DNA from: Sphingorhabdus contaminans
Lineage (GTDB): Bacteria > Pseudomonadota > Alphaproteobacteria > Sphingomonadales > Sphingomonadaceae
NCBI RefSeq assembly: GCF_007280415.1
Contig: NZ_VKKU01000001.1
Location: 496,001-560,000, forward strand
Length of the DNA stretch: 64,000 nucleotides
Direction of reading: 5' to 3'
The notes below the pieces were generated by a model. It was given only the letters and a program-made list of their open reading frames with translations. It did no database searches and was not told where the DNA came from. The translations under genes and the position numbers were made by a program. Below are positions 9,627 to 17,990 of the stretch, piece after piece. The stretch's first letter is position 1. Every line of letters starts with the position of its first letter.

Positions 9627-10142
9627 ATGCGACACTTTATCCCATTTGCTGCGCTGCTGGCGCTGACCGCTTGCGGAAGCAAGGAAGAAACAACCACGGT
9701 TACCACCGCCGATGGTCAGGAAATCAAGATCACATCGGACGCCGACAATAATTCCGAAAGCGGCACCATCACGTTCGAGGGCAAGGATGGCGAAGGGAAA
9801 ATCACCTTCGGCGATGCCGCCGCGAAAGAGGGATTGCCGCTGGGCATGCCGGTCTATCCGGGCGGCGAAGTCAAAGGCGCGTTCATGGGCGGCAGCGAGA
9901 AGGAAGGTTCCGCAGGTGGTATGGCAACCGTGATGACCAAGGATGCCCCGGCCAAAGTGGTCGATTTCTACAAGAAAGAGGCGGAAAAGCGAGGGTTGAA
10001 GATCGAATCGCAGGCAACATCATCGGCAAATATGGCGAGTTTTACGGCAAAGGGCGCAAATGACAGCTCGCTGGTGGTCACCGCAACACCCAGCGACGAG
10101 GGCGGAACGGCAGTAGTTCTGATCGGTGGGGCCAAGCAATAG
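9627..10142 (+). CDS. Predicted lipoprotein of unknown function
   Basis: A 171-residue protein with a lipoprotein signal: MRHFIPFAALLALTACGSKEE, lipobox LTAC with the acylated Cys at residue 16. The mature part is a Thr/Asp-rich linker, then a compact domain (GLPLGMPVYPGGEVKGAFMG, VVDFYKKEAEKRGLKI, SSLVVTATPSDEGGTAVVLI). The VVDFYKKEAEKRG stretch resembles the repeated small domain found in other sphingomonad lipoproteins with a P-x-YPG motif, but I do not recognise a named function. A strong Shine-Dalgarno sequence (GGAGG) lies before the ATG. Confidence 0.75.
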   Translation: MRHFIPFAALLALTACGSKEETTTVTTADGQEIKITSDADNNSESGTITFEGKDGEGKITFGDAAAKEGLPLGMPVYPGGEVKGAFMGGSEKEGSAGGMATVMTKDAPAKVVDFYKKEAEKRGLKIESQATSSANMASFTAKGANDSSLVVTATPSDEGGTAVVLIGGAKQ

Positions 10143-10240
10143 GTCCTGACCCCGGACAGCCATCACAACCCTTGCCATGCTGCGCCGCAGCGGCTAGAGG
10201 CGCGCCAGTTTTTCACACATCATAATCAGGAGTTTCTCCC

Positions 10241-10663
10241 ATGGCGGTTACCCGCACCTTTTCGATCATCAAGCCTGACGCAACCCGCCGTAACCTGACC
10301 GGTGCGGTCACCAAGATGCTGGAAGACGCCGGTCTGCGTGTTGTTGCGTCCAAGCGTATCCACATGACCCGCGAACAGGCCGAAGGCTTCTACGCCGTAC
10401 ACAAAGAACGCCCCTTCTTTGGCGAACTGGTCGAATTCATGACCAGCGGCCCAGTCGTCGTCCAGGTTCTGGAAGGTGAAAACGCCATGCAGCGCAACCG
10501 CGACATCATGGGCGCAACCAACCCTGCAAATGCCGAACCCGGCACGATCCGCAAGGAACTGGCCGAAAGCATCGAAGCCAACACCGTCCATGGTTCGGAC
10601 AGCGAAGAAAATGCCGCGATCGAAATCGCCTATTTCTTCAAGCCGGAAGAAATTGTCGGCTAA
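10241..10663 (+). CDS. ndk: Nucleoside diphosphate kinase
   Basis: Transfers the gamma phosphate from ATP to NDPs through a phosphohistidine, balancing the nucleotide pool. 140 residues, normal length. Seen: [18 protein letters not shown] at the N-terminus, [15 protein letters not shown] nucleotide-binding loop, and NTVHGSDS with the active-site His117. It has an AGGAG Shine-Dalgarno sequence and is followed 25 bases on by an intrinsic terminator, so it is probably a single-gene unit or the end of the pepA group. Confidence 0.98.
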   Translation: MAVTRTFSIIKPDATRRNLTGAVTKMLEDAGLRVVASKRIHMTREQAEGFYAVHKERPFFGELVEFMTSGPVVVQVLEGENAMQRNRDIMGATNPANAEPGTIRKELAESIEANTVHGSDSEENAAIEIAYFFKPEEIVG

Positions 10664-10687
10664 TTCGCGCGACAAAAGAATTTGAAT

Positions 10688-10720
10688 AAGGGCTGCACAT
10701 GCAAATGTGCGGCCCTTTTT
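10688..10720 (+). terminator. Rho-independent terminator after ndk
   Basis: A 13-base stem (AAGGGCTGCACAT / ATGTGCGGCCCTT, one G-U wobble) with a three-base loop is followed by a run of T (TTTTT then C and TTT). It sits 25 bases after the ndk stop. Confidence 0.9.
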
Positions 10721-10771
10721 CTTTGCTTGCCGAATGGACGACGCTAAGTATCGCCGGAAACGGAGAGACAT

Positions 10772-11017
10772 ATGATCGGCATGGGTGAGGGCGAAAACTG
10801 CCCCTTTGCATTTAACTTCGACCCCGCAACGTTCAAGGTTGGCGATACGGTCAGCTACCGCGTGACAGGTAGCCTTGCTGACTTTCCTTTTGTCGGCACT
10901 TTATTGGAAGTGCATGATGACTATGTCGTCATATCACCGGGCGAAAGCGAACCCGATGCACGCTACAAGGGGACCCGCGAAAGCAGGCCTTTGGTGGATG
11001 AAACGGAAATCGGTTAA
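10772..11017 (+). CDS. Small conserved-looking protein of unknown function (81 aa)
   Basis: An acidic 81-residue protein without signal or membrane segments. Its middle (KVGDTVSYRVTGSLADFPFVGTLLEVHDDYVVISPG) reads like a short beta-barrel: alternating hydrophobic strands with glycine turns, comparable to SH3/KOW-like folds, but no family is recognised. A GGAGAG ribosome-binding site lies a few bases before the ATG, and its coding signature is similar to neighbours. It stands alone after the ndk terminator and converges with the next gene. Confidence 0.6.
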   Translation: MIGMGEGENCPFAFNFDPATFKVGDTVSYRVTGSLADFPFVGTLLEVHDDYVVISPGESEPDARYKGTRESRPLVDETEIG

Positions 11018-11062
11018 AGCAGTATGACAGAACGCACTTCACCAACGAGGTGGTGCTGTTTC

Positions 11063-12046
11063 TCAAACCTTTCGCATTTCCCAGACATCGTTGGAATATT
11101 CGAACAGGGTTTCACCATTTTCAACATGCGATGATTTTCCACCGGTCATCAGCATCCGTGTGCCGTCCGTCCACGTCGCCATGCCTCCCCGGGCGGACCA
11201 GGGAGCCGATATCGGGGTCCAGTCCCGGCCATTGGGTGAAACGATCATTTCGCTTTTGAACGCACCCGAACGGTTTGCCCCGACAAGCCAGAGTTGGTTG
11301 TCAAAGATCTGGGGGACATAGGCCGTCGGATCGGGTTGTCCCACATGATCGGCGATTTTTGTCCATGCGCGACCATCCTTGGTGGACCAGACTTCGCTGC
11401 GTATGATGTCGCTGCCCGGTTCGCCATCAATTTCGCCGCCACCAATCAGGAGCAACCGGTCCTGAAATGCGACCGCTTTCGCTTGGGTCCGTGGGGACCA
11501 AGGGGGATCGGGCATCTTGTCCCAGGACTTTCCGTCTGCTGAACGCCAGATATGATTGACGCTCTGTCGCCCGTCAAAGCCGCCCAATATCCAGATAAAG
11601 CCGCCAAAACTGACGCAGCCGTAGAATATCACGCCGGGTAAGGATGGCGTATCCAGTCCTTCCCACCGTCGATAGTCCGTTGTGCGCCAGACCTTTTTGT
11701 CGATCGTAAATTCCTGATAATTTCCCTGATGCCGTTCGAGCGCGAAACTTGCGTTTCCGTGCTGAACGACGCCCATATAGGCGGTGTTGTTGGGAACAGC
11801 CGGCAGGCTTTCCTTTGTCCATGTGACGGCATCGGTCGATGACCATGTGCCGCGGGGATGCAGGGCGAAAAATCGGCCACCCGGCGCGACATGTACATGG
11901 TAATTGTAGGATTTCGGGTAAGGCGCCTCGTCCAAAATCCGTGTCCACCGATATTGTGTGGACGGCGCTGTGCCCCGTTCATCCGCCGGAAAACAGGAAA
12001 CGGCAGGCAGGCTCGCCATGCCCGTCAAAACAGCCCTGCGGCTCAT
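11063..12046 (-). CDS. Secreted beta-propeller (kelch/galactose oxidase-like) protein
   Basis: 327 residues with an N-terminal twin-arginine-like or lipoprotein-type signal (MSRRAVLTGMASLPAVSCF; the Cys could be acylated). The rest is built of about five to six propeller-type repeats of the form W-S-T-D/S-x-D-G-x-x-W: RGTWSSTDAVTW, KVWRTTDYRRW, HIWRSADGKSW, EVWSTKDGRAW and VSPNGRDWTPI, with GGFDG/IGGGEIDGE kelch-like double glycines. Likely an exported binding or catalytic scaffold; the ligand is unknown. A GTG six codons upstream (12064) is an alternative start; neither start has a convincing Shine-Dalgarno sequence. Confidence 0.7.
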   Translation of the reverse strand: MSRRAVLTGMASLPAVSCFPADERGTAPSTQYRWTRILDEAPYPKSYNYHVHVAPGGRFFALHPRGTWSSTDAVTWTKESLPAVPNNTAYMGVVQHGNASFALERHQGNYQEFTIDKKVWRTTDYRRWEGLDTPSLPGVIFYGCVSFGGFIWILGGFDGRQSVNHIWRSADGKSWDKMPDPPWSPRTQAKAVAFQDRLLLIGGGEIDGEPGSDIIRSEVWSTKDGRAWTKIADHVGQPDPTAYVPQIFDNQLWLVGANRSGAFKSEMIVSPNGRDWTPISAPWSARGGMATWTDGTRMLMTGGKSSHVENGETLFEYSNDVWEMRKV

Positions 12047-12139
12047 GTAGAAATCATTTGCCACGGGGGTATTTTAACCCCGCTGGCAATTCAGGCGCAA
12101 TGGATTTTACAGTTATTATTTAAAGCAACCAACTTCAAT

Positions 12140-12589
12140 TTAGTCGTACCATACCGCTATGGGTCTATGGCCCGGAGTAATGGCACAATGTTCAAATTTG
12201 ATGCCATCTGTCCAGCCTTCCCAAACCTTATCCGGAGCGAGTTCATCCGGGAACAATTGTCTTACCGCTTCCGGTGATGCGGAAGTCATGATCCAAATTG
12301 TATCTGAAAATGGCCAGTCTTTCCCGGGATTATCTACACAGGTGATTTGGATACGCACATCGCTGACATCCGCCCTATCCCTAATCTCCTGCAATAAAGT
12401 GAGAAACTCGTCCGGGGTTGGTTCCGACATTAAATTGCACCCGATGGAACCAACAAATTCGTTGCCGTCGAAAAACTCTTCAATTGTCAGTAGAGGAGTG
12501 GGTACCGACCTGTCTTCGGGATTTCCATTTCGCATCACCCGTTGTGTGACACGCTTTAATGGCGTCGACTTTTCCCACCATTTGAACAT
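12140..12589 (-). CDS. Small cytoplasmic protein of unknown function, coupled to purN
   Basis: 149 residues starting MFKWWEKSTPLKRVTQRVM; the ATG (12587-12589) shares one base with the purN stop (TGATG), which decides this start even though the frame runs on upstream through purN. No signal or membrane segment. It contains SIGCNLMSEPTPDEF, VRIQITCVDNP and WPFSDTIWIMTSASPEAV, a mixed alpha/beta pattern with many Trp and acidic residues and an acidic C-terminal half. The general look recalls contact-dependent toxin immunity proteins, but no family can be assigned. Two rows counted inside it (12301-12420) are 48% G+C, below the adjacent genes. Confidence 0.65.
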   Translation of the reverse strand: MFKWWEKSTPLKRVTQRVMRNGNPEDRSVPTPLLTIEEFFDGNEFVGSIGCNLMSEPTPDEFLTLLQEIRDRADVSDVRIQITCVDNPGKDWPFSDTIWIMTSASPEAVRQLFPDELAPDKVWEGWTDGIKFEHCAITPGHRPIAVWYD

Positions 12590-13539
12590 CAAAACTCCCC
12601 CGCCACATCTATAAGCTTTGTCAGCTTCTTCGGGGCCACCGCGCGCCAGCTTTTGGCGAGCCAGTCGGCGATATGGTCCCAGTCGGTGTCGCCCAGATCC
12701 AGCCGGATGCCGATCCATCCGTCGCCGAAATAGGCCGGGCGGTAATAGCGGTCGGGGTCGCTGTCGATCAGCATGGCCTGTTCTTCCGCGCCGCTGATCT
12801 TCACCAATATAGCGGTTTTGCCGTCGCCATGGTGGTCGACGGAAACATAGGCGAATTTTTTGCCGCCTATGATGCCGAAACAGGGCATGCCGTGGGACGA
12901 TATCTCGTCCGCCTCCGGTTGCGTCATTGCGCGTTCGCGGACTTGCGCGACCAGCCATTCGGGATTTTTATCGCGCGACACATAGGCGGACAGAACACGC
13001 GGATAAAGTTGGTGCTCGGCCAATTTTACCCGTGCGCCAAGCGTTTCGGCAGTATCGTCAGGACGAATGGCGACCTCTGTCTGGCCAAGGACCGGGCCTG
13101 CATCAAGTTCCGGGGTCACCAGATGTACGCTGCATCCCGCCACCTTATCGCCCGCATCCAGGGCGCGCTGATGCGTGTGCAACCCGGTATATTTGGGAAG
13201 CAGAGACGGATGGATGTTGAGCATCCTGCCATCCCATTGCTCGACAAAGGCGTCGCTCAATATGCGCATATAGCCTGCAAGCGCGACATGGGTCGCGCCG
13301 GCTTTTTCGATCTGCTGCTGCATGATCGCGTCGAAGGCAGCGCGATCGACGCCCTTGTGCGATTGGGCGAAAGTGGCGATGCCTTCGCCTTGCGCCAATG
13401 ACAGCCCTTCGGCATCGGGGTTGTTGCTGGCCACCAGAACGATTTCATAGGGACAATCGGGCTGTTTGGCGGCGTAGAGCAGCGCGCCCATATTCGTGCC
13501 GCTGCCCGAGATCAGGACGGCGACTTTGGCTCTGTTCAT
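12589..13539 (-). CDS. purN: Phosphoribosylglycinamide formyltransferase fused to an MmcQ/YjbR-like domain
   Basis: PurN uses 10-formyltetrahydrofolate to formylate GAR, step three of purine synthesis. Residues 1 to about 200 are a full PurN: VLISGSGTNMGALLYA, NIHPSLLPKYTGLHTHQRA with the catalytic His, and ELDAGPVLGQ with the catalytic Asp. A further ~110 residues follow (EADEISSHGMPCFGIIGGKK, GDGKTAILVKISGAEEQ, RYYRPAYFGDGWIGIRLD, WRAVAPKKL), matching the MmcQ/YjbR (DUF419) fold usually encoded as a separate protein. The product is 316 residues against about 200 for ordinary PurN. There is no internal stop or frame change, so it is a genuine fusion. Downstream of purM. Confidence 0.93.
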   Translation of the reverse strand: MNRAKVAVLISGSGTNMGALLYAAKQPDCPYEIVLVASNNPDAEGLSLAQGEGIATFAQSHKGVDRAAFDAIMQQQIEKAGATHVALAGYMRILSDAFVEQWDGRMLNIHPSLLPKYTGLHTHQRALDAGDKVAGCSVHLVTPELDAGPVLGQTEVAIRPDDTAETLGARVKLAEHQLYPRVLSAYVSRDKNPEWLVAQVRERAMTQPEADEISSHGMPCFGIIGGKKFAYVSVDHHGDGKTAILVKISGAEEQAMLIDSDPDRYYRPAYFGDGWIGIRLDLGDTDWDHIADWLAKSWRAVAPKKLTKLIDVAGEF

Positions 13540-13554
13540 AAAGCCACCTTCAAA

Positions 13555-13636
13555 CCGTCATCCTGAACTTGTTTCAGGATCTTAATTTGATACGGGGCAA
13601 CGAAACTAAGGCCCTGAAACAAGTTCAGGGTGACGG
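13555..13636. repeat. Paired inverted hairpin repeat (REP/REPIN-like) between purM and purN
   Basis: Two 24-base arms (13555-13578 and 13613-13636) are inverted copies of each other with one mismatch, separated by 34 bases. Each arm contains its own small hairpin, CCTGAA-N5-TTCAGG. Two short palindromic units in inverted orientation are the architecture of REPINs. The core CCTGAACTTGTTTCAGG is, to my recollection, abundant between genes in many sphingomonad genomes. It could fold in the purM-purN transcript. Confidence 0.8.
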
Positions 13637-13656
13637 GAATTTTGGGCATGGGATTT

Positions 13657-14763
13657 TCATCCCGCATGCGTCGCGGTCCAGTCGCTCTTCGCACTCCATG
13701 TTCCGGCGCTGCCCGATACGGTGCAGCCTTTTTCTCCGGCCGCGATATGGCCGATGCGGTATGCGGTTTCCCCGGCGGCTTCCATGGCTGCCATTACCTC
13801 CGCTACATCCGCAGATGCCACAACCACGGCCATGCCGACACCGCAATTGAACGTGCGGGCCATCTCCTCGGGCTCGATATTCCCCTGCGCCTGTAAAAAG
13901 GCCATCAGGCGCGGCTGTTGCCATGCGTCGGCATCGATATGCGCATGCAGACCGGCGGGCAGGACGCGGGGAATATTTTCCAGCAGTCCGCCGCCGGTGA
14001 TGTGCGCCATGGCGTGCACTTTGCCCGTGCGGACAAGCGGCAGAAGTGATTTTACATAGATACGCGTCGGCGCCATCAGCGCGTCGATCAGCAACACATT
14101 CTGGTCGAAAAGGGCAGGGCGGTCGAGTTTCCAGCCCTTGTCGGCGGCCAGGCGGCGCACAAGGGAAAAGCCGTTGCTGTGCACGCCTGAGGATGCAAGG
14201 CCGAGAATGACATCGCCGTCGGCGACCTTGTCGGCGGTCAACACCTGTTCACGTTCGACCGCGCCGACGCAGAAACCGGCAAGGTCATAGTCGCCATCGC
14301 TGTACATGCCCGGCATTTCGGCGGTTTCGCCGCCTATAAGGGCGCAGCCTGCCTGTTTGCACCCTTCGGCAATGCTGGCGACGACGGCGGTGGCCACATC
14401 ATTGTCGAGTTTGCCGGTGGCATAATAATCAAGGAAGAACAGCGGCTCTGCACCCTGAACAATCAGGTCGTTGGCGCACATGGCGACAAGGTCGATACCG
14501 ACCCCTTCATGGCGGCCCGATTCGATGGCCAGTTTCAATTTGGTGCCGACGCCGTCATTGGCGGCCACCAATAGGGGATCGTTGAATCCCGCCGCCTTCA
14601 GATCGAAAAAGCCGCCAAAACCGCCAAGATCGGCGTCTGCGCCTGCGCGGCGTGTGGCCTTGGCCAAAGGCGCGATGGCACGCACCAGTGCGTTGCCGGT
14701 TTCGATGGATACACCCGCCTTGGCATAAGTGTAGGGTTCGGATTGCTGATCTTTTGCGTCCAT
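13657..14763 (-). CDS. purM: Phosphoribosylformylglycinamidine cyclo-ligase
   Basis: AIR synthetase, step five of purine synthesis: ATP-dependent closure of FGAM to aminoimidazole ribotide. 368 residues, of family length. Seen: [54 protein letters not shown], the ATP-binding [12 protein letters not shown], and [17 protein letters not shown]. It is the first gene of the purM-purN unit; the 117-base gap to purN holds the paired hairpin repeat. Confidence 0.97.
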   Translation of the reverse strand: MDAKDQQSEPYTYAKAGVSIETGNALVRAIAPLAKATRRAGADADLGGFGGFFDLKAAGFNDPLLVAANDGVGTKLKLAIESGRHEGVGIDLVAMCANDLIVQGAEPLFFLDYYATGKLDNDVATAVVASIAEGCKQAGCALIGGETAEMPGMYSDGDYDLAGFCVGAVEREQVLTADKVADGDVILGLASSGVHSNGFSLVRRLAADKGWKLDRPALFDQNVLLIDALMAPTRIYVKSLLPLVRTGKVHAMAHITGGGLLENIPRVLPAGLHAHIDADAWQQPRLMAFLQAQGNIEPEEMARTFNCGVGMAVVVASADVAEVMAAMEAAGETAYRIGHIAAGEKGCTVSGSAGTWSAKSDWTATHAG

Positions 14764-14803
14764 TTGTCGCCGTTAGCGAGAACAGGGTTGGAATTCCACG
14801 TCT

Positions 14804-15898
14804 ATGTCGCCTAAAGGCAGGGTGATGTTAAAAATGGGCGGGAAATGGTTTCGGATTGCGGCGATCGGCCTGCCTTTGGCGCTGGTCGGTGGCGGCATTG
14901 TTGTGGCCCAGATCGAAGGCCCCAAGCGCGGCATTGCGCCCATTGCAAGCTCGGGCGATTTTGAAGTCACCGGCGTTTCGGTCAATATCAGCGGGAAAAA
15001 TGCTTTTGAAGCCCGGCAAAAGGGTTGGGAAGAGGCGCAGCGTCTCGCCTGGGCCGCCTTGTGGCGCAAAACCCATGGCAGCGCGGGATCGACCCTGTCC
15101 GATTCGACGCTGGACGGCATTGTCGCTGCGATCGTGGTGGAAAATGAACAGATTGGCCCGCGGCGCTATGTCGCGAAGCTGAGCGTTTTGTTCGACCGTG
15201 CGCGGGCGGGCCAGTTGCTGGGGGTCAGCGGGGTGACGATCAAGTCTGCGCCGCTCTTGCTGTTGCCCGTTACCTATTCCGCCGGTGCGCCGACCGTCTT
15301 TGAACAGCGCACGTCCTGGCAGCGCAGCTGGGCGAAATTCCGCACCGCCGAAAGCCGCATCGACTATGTGCGGCCAAGCGGGGCAGGGGGCGAATCGCTT
15401 CTGCTGAATGCCGGGCAGATGGACAGGCGCAGCCGCATCTGGTGGCGCACGATCCTCGACCAGTTCGGTGCGGCGGATGTCATCATTCCCATTGCGCGTA
15501 TCGAGCGGCAATGGCCCGGCGGCCCGGTGATCGGCCGTTTTTCCGCGCGCTATGGTCCGGATAACAAGTTTCTGGGGTCTTTCACCCTCAAAACCAGCAG
15601 CAGCGCCGGGATACCGGCGATGATGGACCAGGCCGTGGTGCGGATGGACCAGCTGTTCCAGGCGGCGCTGACGGCAGGAACGCTGCGCGCGGACGCTTCG
15701 CTTGTCCTTGAACCCGAGGTGGTGGAGGAAGAAGAGCTAGAGACCGAAGAGGAAGTGCCGCTGGAGGGTGTGGTCGATCCCAATATCGAGGCGCCTGCGG
15801 TGCAATCGCTGGAGGATGTCGTCCGGTCCATCGCGCCCGAGCCCGCGCCGCAGCGGGAGCCAGCCGCCCCGGCCCCGGCCCAGCCTCCGCGTCCGTGA
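14804..15898 (+). CDS. DUF2066-like membrane-anchored protein
   Basis: 364 residues with an N-terminal membrane segment (WFRIAAIGLPLALVGGGIVV) and a periplasmic body. The region FEVTGVSVNISGKNAFEARQ with QRLAWAALWRK and RRYVAKLSVLFD resembles the DUF2066 family, whose genes sit between purM and hda in gammaproteobacteria; exactly that order is found here. The C-terminus is a low-complexity acidic stretch (EVVEEEELETEEEVPLEG) and a Pro/Ala tail. Function unknown. Start codons at 14804 (chosen) or 14825 are both possible. It overlaps no neighbour and leads into hdaA after 18 bases. Confidence 0.7.
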   Translation: MSPKGRVMLKMGGKWFRIAAIGLPLALVGGGIVVAQIEGPKRGIAPIASSGDFEVTGVSVNISGKNAFEARQKGWEEAQRLAWAALWRKTHGSAGSTLSDSTLDGIVAAIVVENEQIGPRRYVAKLSVLFDRARAGQLLGVSGVTIKSAPLLLLPVTYSAGAPTVFEQRTSWQRSWAKFRTAESRIDYVRPSGAGGESLLLNAGQMDRRSRIWWRTILDQFGAADVIIPIARIERQWPGGPVIGRFSARYGPDNKFLGSFTLKTSSSAGIPAMMDQAVVRMDQLFQAALTAGTLRADASLVLEPEVVEEEELETEEEVPLEGVVDPNIEAPAVQSLEDVVRSIAPEPAPQREPAAPAPAQPPRP

Positions 15899-15916
15899 GC
15901 GATCATCGCCGGTAAA

Positions 15917-16501
15917 ATGCGCCAGATTGCCTTACCCTTGGACGAATTGCGCGGTGGCGCTTCGTCCAGCCTGATTATCACCCCATCCAATGCCACCGCC
16001 TTTGCGGGGCTCGGCAGTGCGGCAAGCTGGCCACGGCATTGTGCGATCCTCGTCGGGCCTGCGCGGTCGGGCAAAAGCCTGATGGCGCGCTATTTCAGCG
16101 GGCAGGGCGGGACCGTGGTCGACGATGCGGAGACCAATGCGGCCGAAACCCTTTTCAACGCATGGAACCGGGCGCAGGAAAGCGCTGTGCCGCTGCTGCT
16201 CATCTCGCGCTGGCTTCCAGCGGACTGGAACATAGCCTTGCCCGACCTGAAATCGCGGCTGGGATCGGCACTGTTGCTGGAAATCGGCGCGCCCGATGAC
16301 GAGATGATTGAACAGTTGCTGCAAAAGCAGCTGGCCGATCGCGGGGCGGCGATCACCATGGACGCGCTCAGCTATGTGAAACGGCGTATCGAGCGCAGCT
16401 ATGCCTCGATCGAAAGCTTCGCCCGCGCGGCAAATGCCATGGCGCTGGCCGAAAATGCGCCGGTCAACCTGACTTTGGTGAAAAAGGTGCTCGACGCCTA
16501 G
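15917..16501 (+). CDS. hdaA: DnaA-homologous regulator HdaA
   Basis: Stimulates hydrolysis of DnaA-ATP after initiation (RIDA) while bound to the sliding clamp. The 194-residue product opens with MRQIALPL, whose QIALPL fits the beta-clamp-binding motif expected at the N-terminus of Hda. The AAA+ Walker A is GPARSGKS (47-54); VVDDAE stands in the Walker B position, followed by ISRWLPADW and DLKSRLGSALLLEI as in DnaA domain III. No DnaA DNA-binding domain IV is present, which separates it from DnaA. It converges with the next gene, sharing four bases at the stop codons. Confidence 0.9.
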   Translation: MRQIALPLDELRGGASSSLIITPSNATAFAGLGSAASWPRHCAILVGPARSGKSLMARYFSGQGGTVVDDAETNAAETLFNAWNRAQESAVPLLLISRWLPADWNIALPDLKSRLGSALLLEIGAPDDEMIEQLLQKQLADRGAAITMDALSYVKRRIERSYASIESFARAANAMALAENAPVNLTLVKKVLDA

Positions 16502-16809
16502 CCGCAGTTGATGCGGGTGATGACCATGTCGTCATTATAATGGACGTTCAGCCGGTCTGCGCGATAGTCCATCGTTGCCATAGAACGCGGCGGCATCCAG
16601 CGCAGCGAGGCGGAACCGCTTTCCTTCACCAGCTTGCTGCCGAGTTCAGCGCTGCTTTTCTGGCCGATGGCATATTGGACCGATTCGGCGGCACAGGCAA
16701 AGCCGCCCGCCTTATCCGCCGGCACCGGCTCGGTGGTATAGGGCGCCTTCCGCTCCGGATTGGCGCAGGCGGAGACCGCCACACAGGCAAGCAAAGCGAC
16801 TATTCTCAT
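16498..16809 (-). CDS. I78-family peptidase inhibitor-like lipoprotein
   Basis: 103 residues: lipoprotein signal MRIVALLACVAVSACANPE (lipobox VSAC, Cys15), then a small domain ending DRLNVHYNDDMVITRINCG. That C-terminal pattern (R-x-D-R-L-N-V ... V-I-T-R-x-x-C-G), together with an upstream Cys in GGFACAAESVQYAIG, is typical of the potato-inhibitor-like I78 family found exported in sphingomonads. Target protease unknown. Its ATG overlaps the rnd stop by four bases (ATGA), so it is translated from the rnd transcript. Confidence 0.78.
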   Translation of the reverse strand: MRIVALLACVAVSACANPERKAPYTTEPVPADKAGGFACAAESVQYAIGQKSSAELGSKLVKESGSASLRWMPPRSMATMDYRADRLNVHYNDDMVITRINCG

Positions 16810-17990
16810 GGTGCCAGATCCTCTTCATGGGTGCGCGTCATCTTCAGCTTACCATTGACGACGGCAAAGGCCAAACGGCCTTCGACCAGATCAAGCGCAT
16901 CATGGCCAAATTGTTCGTAGCGCCAGCCGGTCAGAAGCTCCAACCCATCCCGTTCGCCCGCCGCCAGCCGTTCCAGCTCTTCGGTCCGCACAATCAGGCG
17001 CGGCGCCACATTTATTTCGCGCGACCGGATTTTCAGCAACAGCTTCAAAAGGTCGGCGACCAGCGAGCCTTCCTTGCCGCCACCTGCACCATTGCGGTGC
17101 CGTTCGGGCAGGTCATCCTTGGACAGCGGGCCGGCACCCTCGATGACGGCCATCAGGCGCGCGCCGATTTCATTGTCCCGCCAGGCCGGCGATAGTCCGC
17201 GCACCTTGGGCAAATCGGCCTGCGACTTGGGTGGGTGCGAGGCAATATCGGCGAGCGTTTCGTCCTTCATGATCCGCCCGCGCGGGATATTCTTGCGCTG
17301 CGCCTCTTTCTCGCGCCAGGCGGCCATTGCCTTCAGCCGGCCCAGCACATCGGGCTTGCGCGACTGCACCTTGATCCGCATCCAGGCTTTATCGGGATCG
17401 TTGCGGTAGTTTTCCGCATCGGAAATCCGCTCCATCTCGTCATTCAGCCAGAGACCGCGGCCCGTGATCTTCAGCTTTTCGAGCATTTTGGGGAATATCA
17501 CCGACAAATGGGTCACATCGGCAATGGCATAATCGATTTGCCGCTTGTCGAGCGGGCGGCGCGACCAGTCAGTAAAGCGCGCGCCCTTGTCGAGCTGGAT
17601 ACCCATCCACAGATCGACCAGATTGGAATAACCGATCTGCTCACCCTGACCCAGGGCCATTGCCGCAATCTGCGTGTCGAACATCGGGTGCGGCGTCTTG
17701 CCCGTCAGGTTGAAGAAAATCTCGATATCCTGCCCACCGGCATGGAAAACCTTCAGCACATCTTCATTATTGCACAAAAGGTCGAGCATCGGGGTCATGT
17801 CCAGCCCCTCGGCCTTTGGATCGATGGCGGCGGCCTCGTTCGTATCGGCAAGCTGGATCAGGCAAAGGTCGGGATAATAAGTATTTTCCCGCATAAATTC
17901 GGTATCAACGGCGACAAATGGCGATTGCGCAAGCCGCGCGCACAGTTCGGCAAGACGTTTGCTGTCGGTGATGAGTGGATGAATCTGCAT
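16806..17990 (-). CDS. rnd: Ribonuclease D
   Basis: 3'-5' exoribonuclease of the DEDD superfamily acting in tRNA and small RNA maturation. The ATG at 17990 gives 394 residues beginning MQIHPLITDSKRLAEL; the upstream open frame overlaps the divergent promoter and is not conserved. Exo motifs: FVAVDTEFMREN (Exo I), VFHAGGQDIEIF (Exo II) and DYAIADVTHLSVIF (Exo III with Tyr). HRDC domain(s) follow (EKEAQRKNIPRGRIMKDETL). Divergent from aspS with 95 bases between. Confidence 0.95.
   Translation of the reverse strand: MQIHPLITDSKRLAELCARLAQSPFVAVDTEFMRENTYYPDLCLIQLADTNEAAAIDPKAEGLDMTPMLDLLCNNEDVLKVFHAGGQDIEIFFNLTGKTPHPMFDTQIAAMALGQGEQIGYSNLVDLWMGIQLDKGARFTDWSRRPLDKRQIDYAIADVTHLSVIFPKMLEKLKITGRGLWLNDEMERISDAENYRNDPDKAWMRIKVQSRKPDVLGRLKAMAAWREKEAQRKNIPRGRIMKDETLADIASHPPKSQADLPKVRGLSPAWRDNEIGARLMAVIEGAGPLSKDDLPERHRNGAGGGKEGSLVADLLKLLLKIRSREINVAPRLIVRTEELERLAAGERDGLELLTGWRYEQFGHDALDLVEGRLAFAVVNGKLKMTRTHEEDLAP

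Noticed and set aside
12064-12082. GGGGT/ACCCC hairpin before the propeller protein gene
   Set aside because: Only five pairs and no T-run on the minus strand; left unannotated.
12590-12958. Upstream extension of the 12140-12589 gene into purN
   Set aside because: The extension is only the alternative frame of purN; the TGATG junction and the MFKWW start mark the true beginning.
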